From: Promethearchaeia archaeon
Lineage (GTDB): Archaea > Asgardarchaeota > Lokiarchaeia > Sigyniarchaeales > SOKP01
Direction: 5' to 3'
Assembly (NCBI GenBank): GCA_029856445.1
Contig: JAHQWY010000205.1
Span: 1-6,688 of the forward strand
DNA: 6,688 nucleotides
Of this stretch, positions 6,190-6,688 are shown piece after piece. The translations under genes were made by a program, and so were the position numbers. Every line of letters begins with the position of its first letter. Position 1 is the first letter of the stretch. The notes beneath the pieces were generated by a model. The model was not told where the DNA came from. It saw only the letters and a list, made by a program, of their open reading frames with translations, and ran no database searches.

Positions 6190-6591
6190 ATGATATTTCA
6201 GACTATGGAATTTTTGGAAATAATTGCAAATATAACTACTGCTATCCTCCTTTTTCTAAAACCATTAGTAACTCCTATAGGAGAATGGATGGTCGATTGG
6301 ATCACTACTACAACACAATTCTTTAAAGATAATCTCGGTGCGAGTTTGTCTTTTTATATTGTTGTTTTTATTGTTTTAGTAGTTTCTGCTATAGTGGTCA
6401 ATATAATATGGCCGGGGGATAGACCAGGATCTATCTTCTCAAAAGGAATAGGAAAACTTGAGGAATTTGAAGATAAAATTGGCATTTCTGATGATGAGGA
6501 TATAGTAGATGAGATTAAGAGATGTAAAGATTGTGGAAATCCAGTTGGAGATTCAGAAATTTGTCCATTGTGCGGTGCTCGTCAAATATAA
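6190..6591 (+). CDS. Small membrane protein with C-terminal zinc ribbon, third gene of membrane operon
   Basis: The protein has 133 residues. Residues 8-30 are hydrophobic (membrane or amphipathic helix), and residues 52-74 form a clear membrane helix followed by WPGDRPGS. A soluble tail then has an acidic stretch (EEFEDK at 91-96, DDEDIVDEIK at 101-110) and a treble-cysteine-pair ending: C112-x2-C115 and C125-x2-C128, the CxxC..CxxC pattern of a rubredoxin-like zinc ribbon. The last residues are CGARQI. The tail should be cytoplasmic because basic residues follow the second helix and a reduced zinc ribbon is expected there. Zinc ribbons of this kind usually bind proteins or nucleic acid; no enzyme domain is attached. 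The sequon at N14 lies within the first hydrophobic segment and is unlikely to be used. The family is not recognised. Placement as last gene of the trio suggests a cytoplasmic docking partner for the two preceding membrane proteins. Confidence 0.85.
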   Translation: MIFQTMEFLEIIANITTAILLFLKPLVTPIGEWMVDWITTTTQFFKDNLGASLSFYIVVFIVLVVSAIVVNIIWPGDRPGSIFSKGIGKLEEFEDKIGISDDEDIVDEIKRCKDCGNPVGDSEICPLCGARQI

Positions 6592-6592
6592 A

Positions 6593-6622
6593 CGAAAATT
6601 TCGGCTCATATTTTCCTTTTTT
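6593..6622 (+). terminator. Probable terminator of the membrane operon
   Basis: Immediately after the last stop codon, cgaa-aat-ttcg can form a 4-bp hairpin (6593-6603). A 7-base spacer and the T-rich run ttttcctttttt (6611-6622) follow. The hairpin alone is weak; the T-tract is what archaeal RNA polymerase would respond to. Another 8-bp pairing (aaaatttc at 6595-6602 with gaaatttt at 6634-6641) is an alternative fold. Confidence 0.45.
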
Positions 6623-6688
6623 AAACTTTTTCTGAAATTTTACTCATTATTTTGATACTTAATTACTATGAATCATAGATCTTTAATT

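Noticed and set aside
6668..6688. ATG followed by seven open codons at the window end, a possible start of another plus-strand gene
   Set aside because: It is too short to judge and has no SD motif or clear promoter; it cannot be supported without the flanking sequence.

Overview
The window is AT-rich and most likely archaeal, probably from an Asgard-type (Promethearchaeota) or similar uncultured lineage. Four things point to archaea: an ADP-forming acyl-CoA synthetase beta subunit, TATA-like boxes instead of bacterial -35/-10 promoters, Shine-Dalgarno motifs (gggggtt, gaggtggt) only at the internal genes of an operon, and extracytoplasmic proteins packed with N-x-S/T sequons. The Asgard assignment is inference: small membrane proteins ending in a C-terminal CxxC..CxxC ribbon and WHy/LEA14-like ectodomains fit that group, but no marker gene is present.

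Layout. Positions 1-4780 carry three genes on the minus strand. In transcription order they are a 954-residue SERCA-like P2A calcium ATPase (4780-1916), an ATP-grasp ADP-forming acyl-CoA synthetase beta subunit (1748-1059), and the 5' part of a secreted, sequon-rich protein (809 to beyond the window edge). Each seems to have its own promoter. The two complete genes each end in a short AT-rich hairpin that contains the stop codon, followed by an 8-9 nt T-tract, so they are probably separate transcription units. A 357-bp divergent intergenic region (4781-5137) contains promoter-like sequence and a 58-codon open frame with no standard start upstream of codon 37. Positions 5138-6591 hold a tight plus-strand operon of three uncharacterised membrane proteins: a single-pass protein with a WHy/LEA14-like ectodomain, a four-helix membrane protein, and a small membrane protein with a C-terminal zinc ribbon.

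How the genes may work together. The ATPase would spend ATP to export or sequester Ca2+. The synthetase beta subunit would make ATP from acyl-CoA, given an alpha subunit encoded elsewhere. The plus-strand trio looks like one membrane complex with an outer domain, a membrane core and a cytoplasmic zinc-binding tail. It is the best candidate here for an undescribed system, but nothing in the sequence gives its function.
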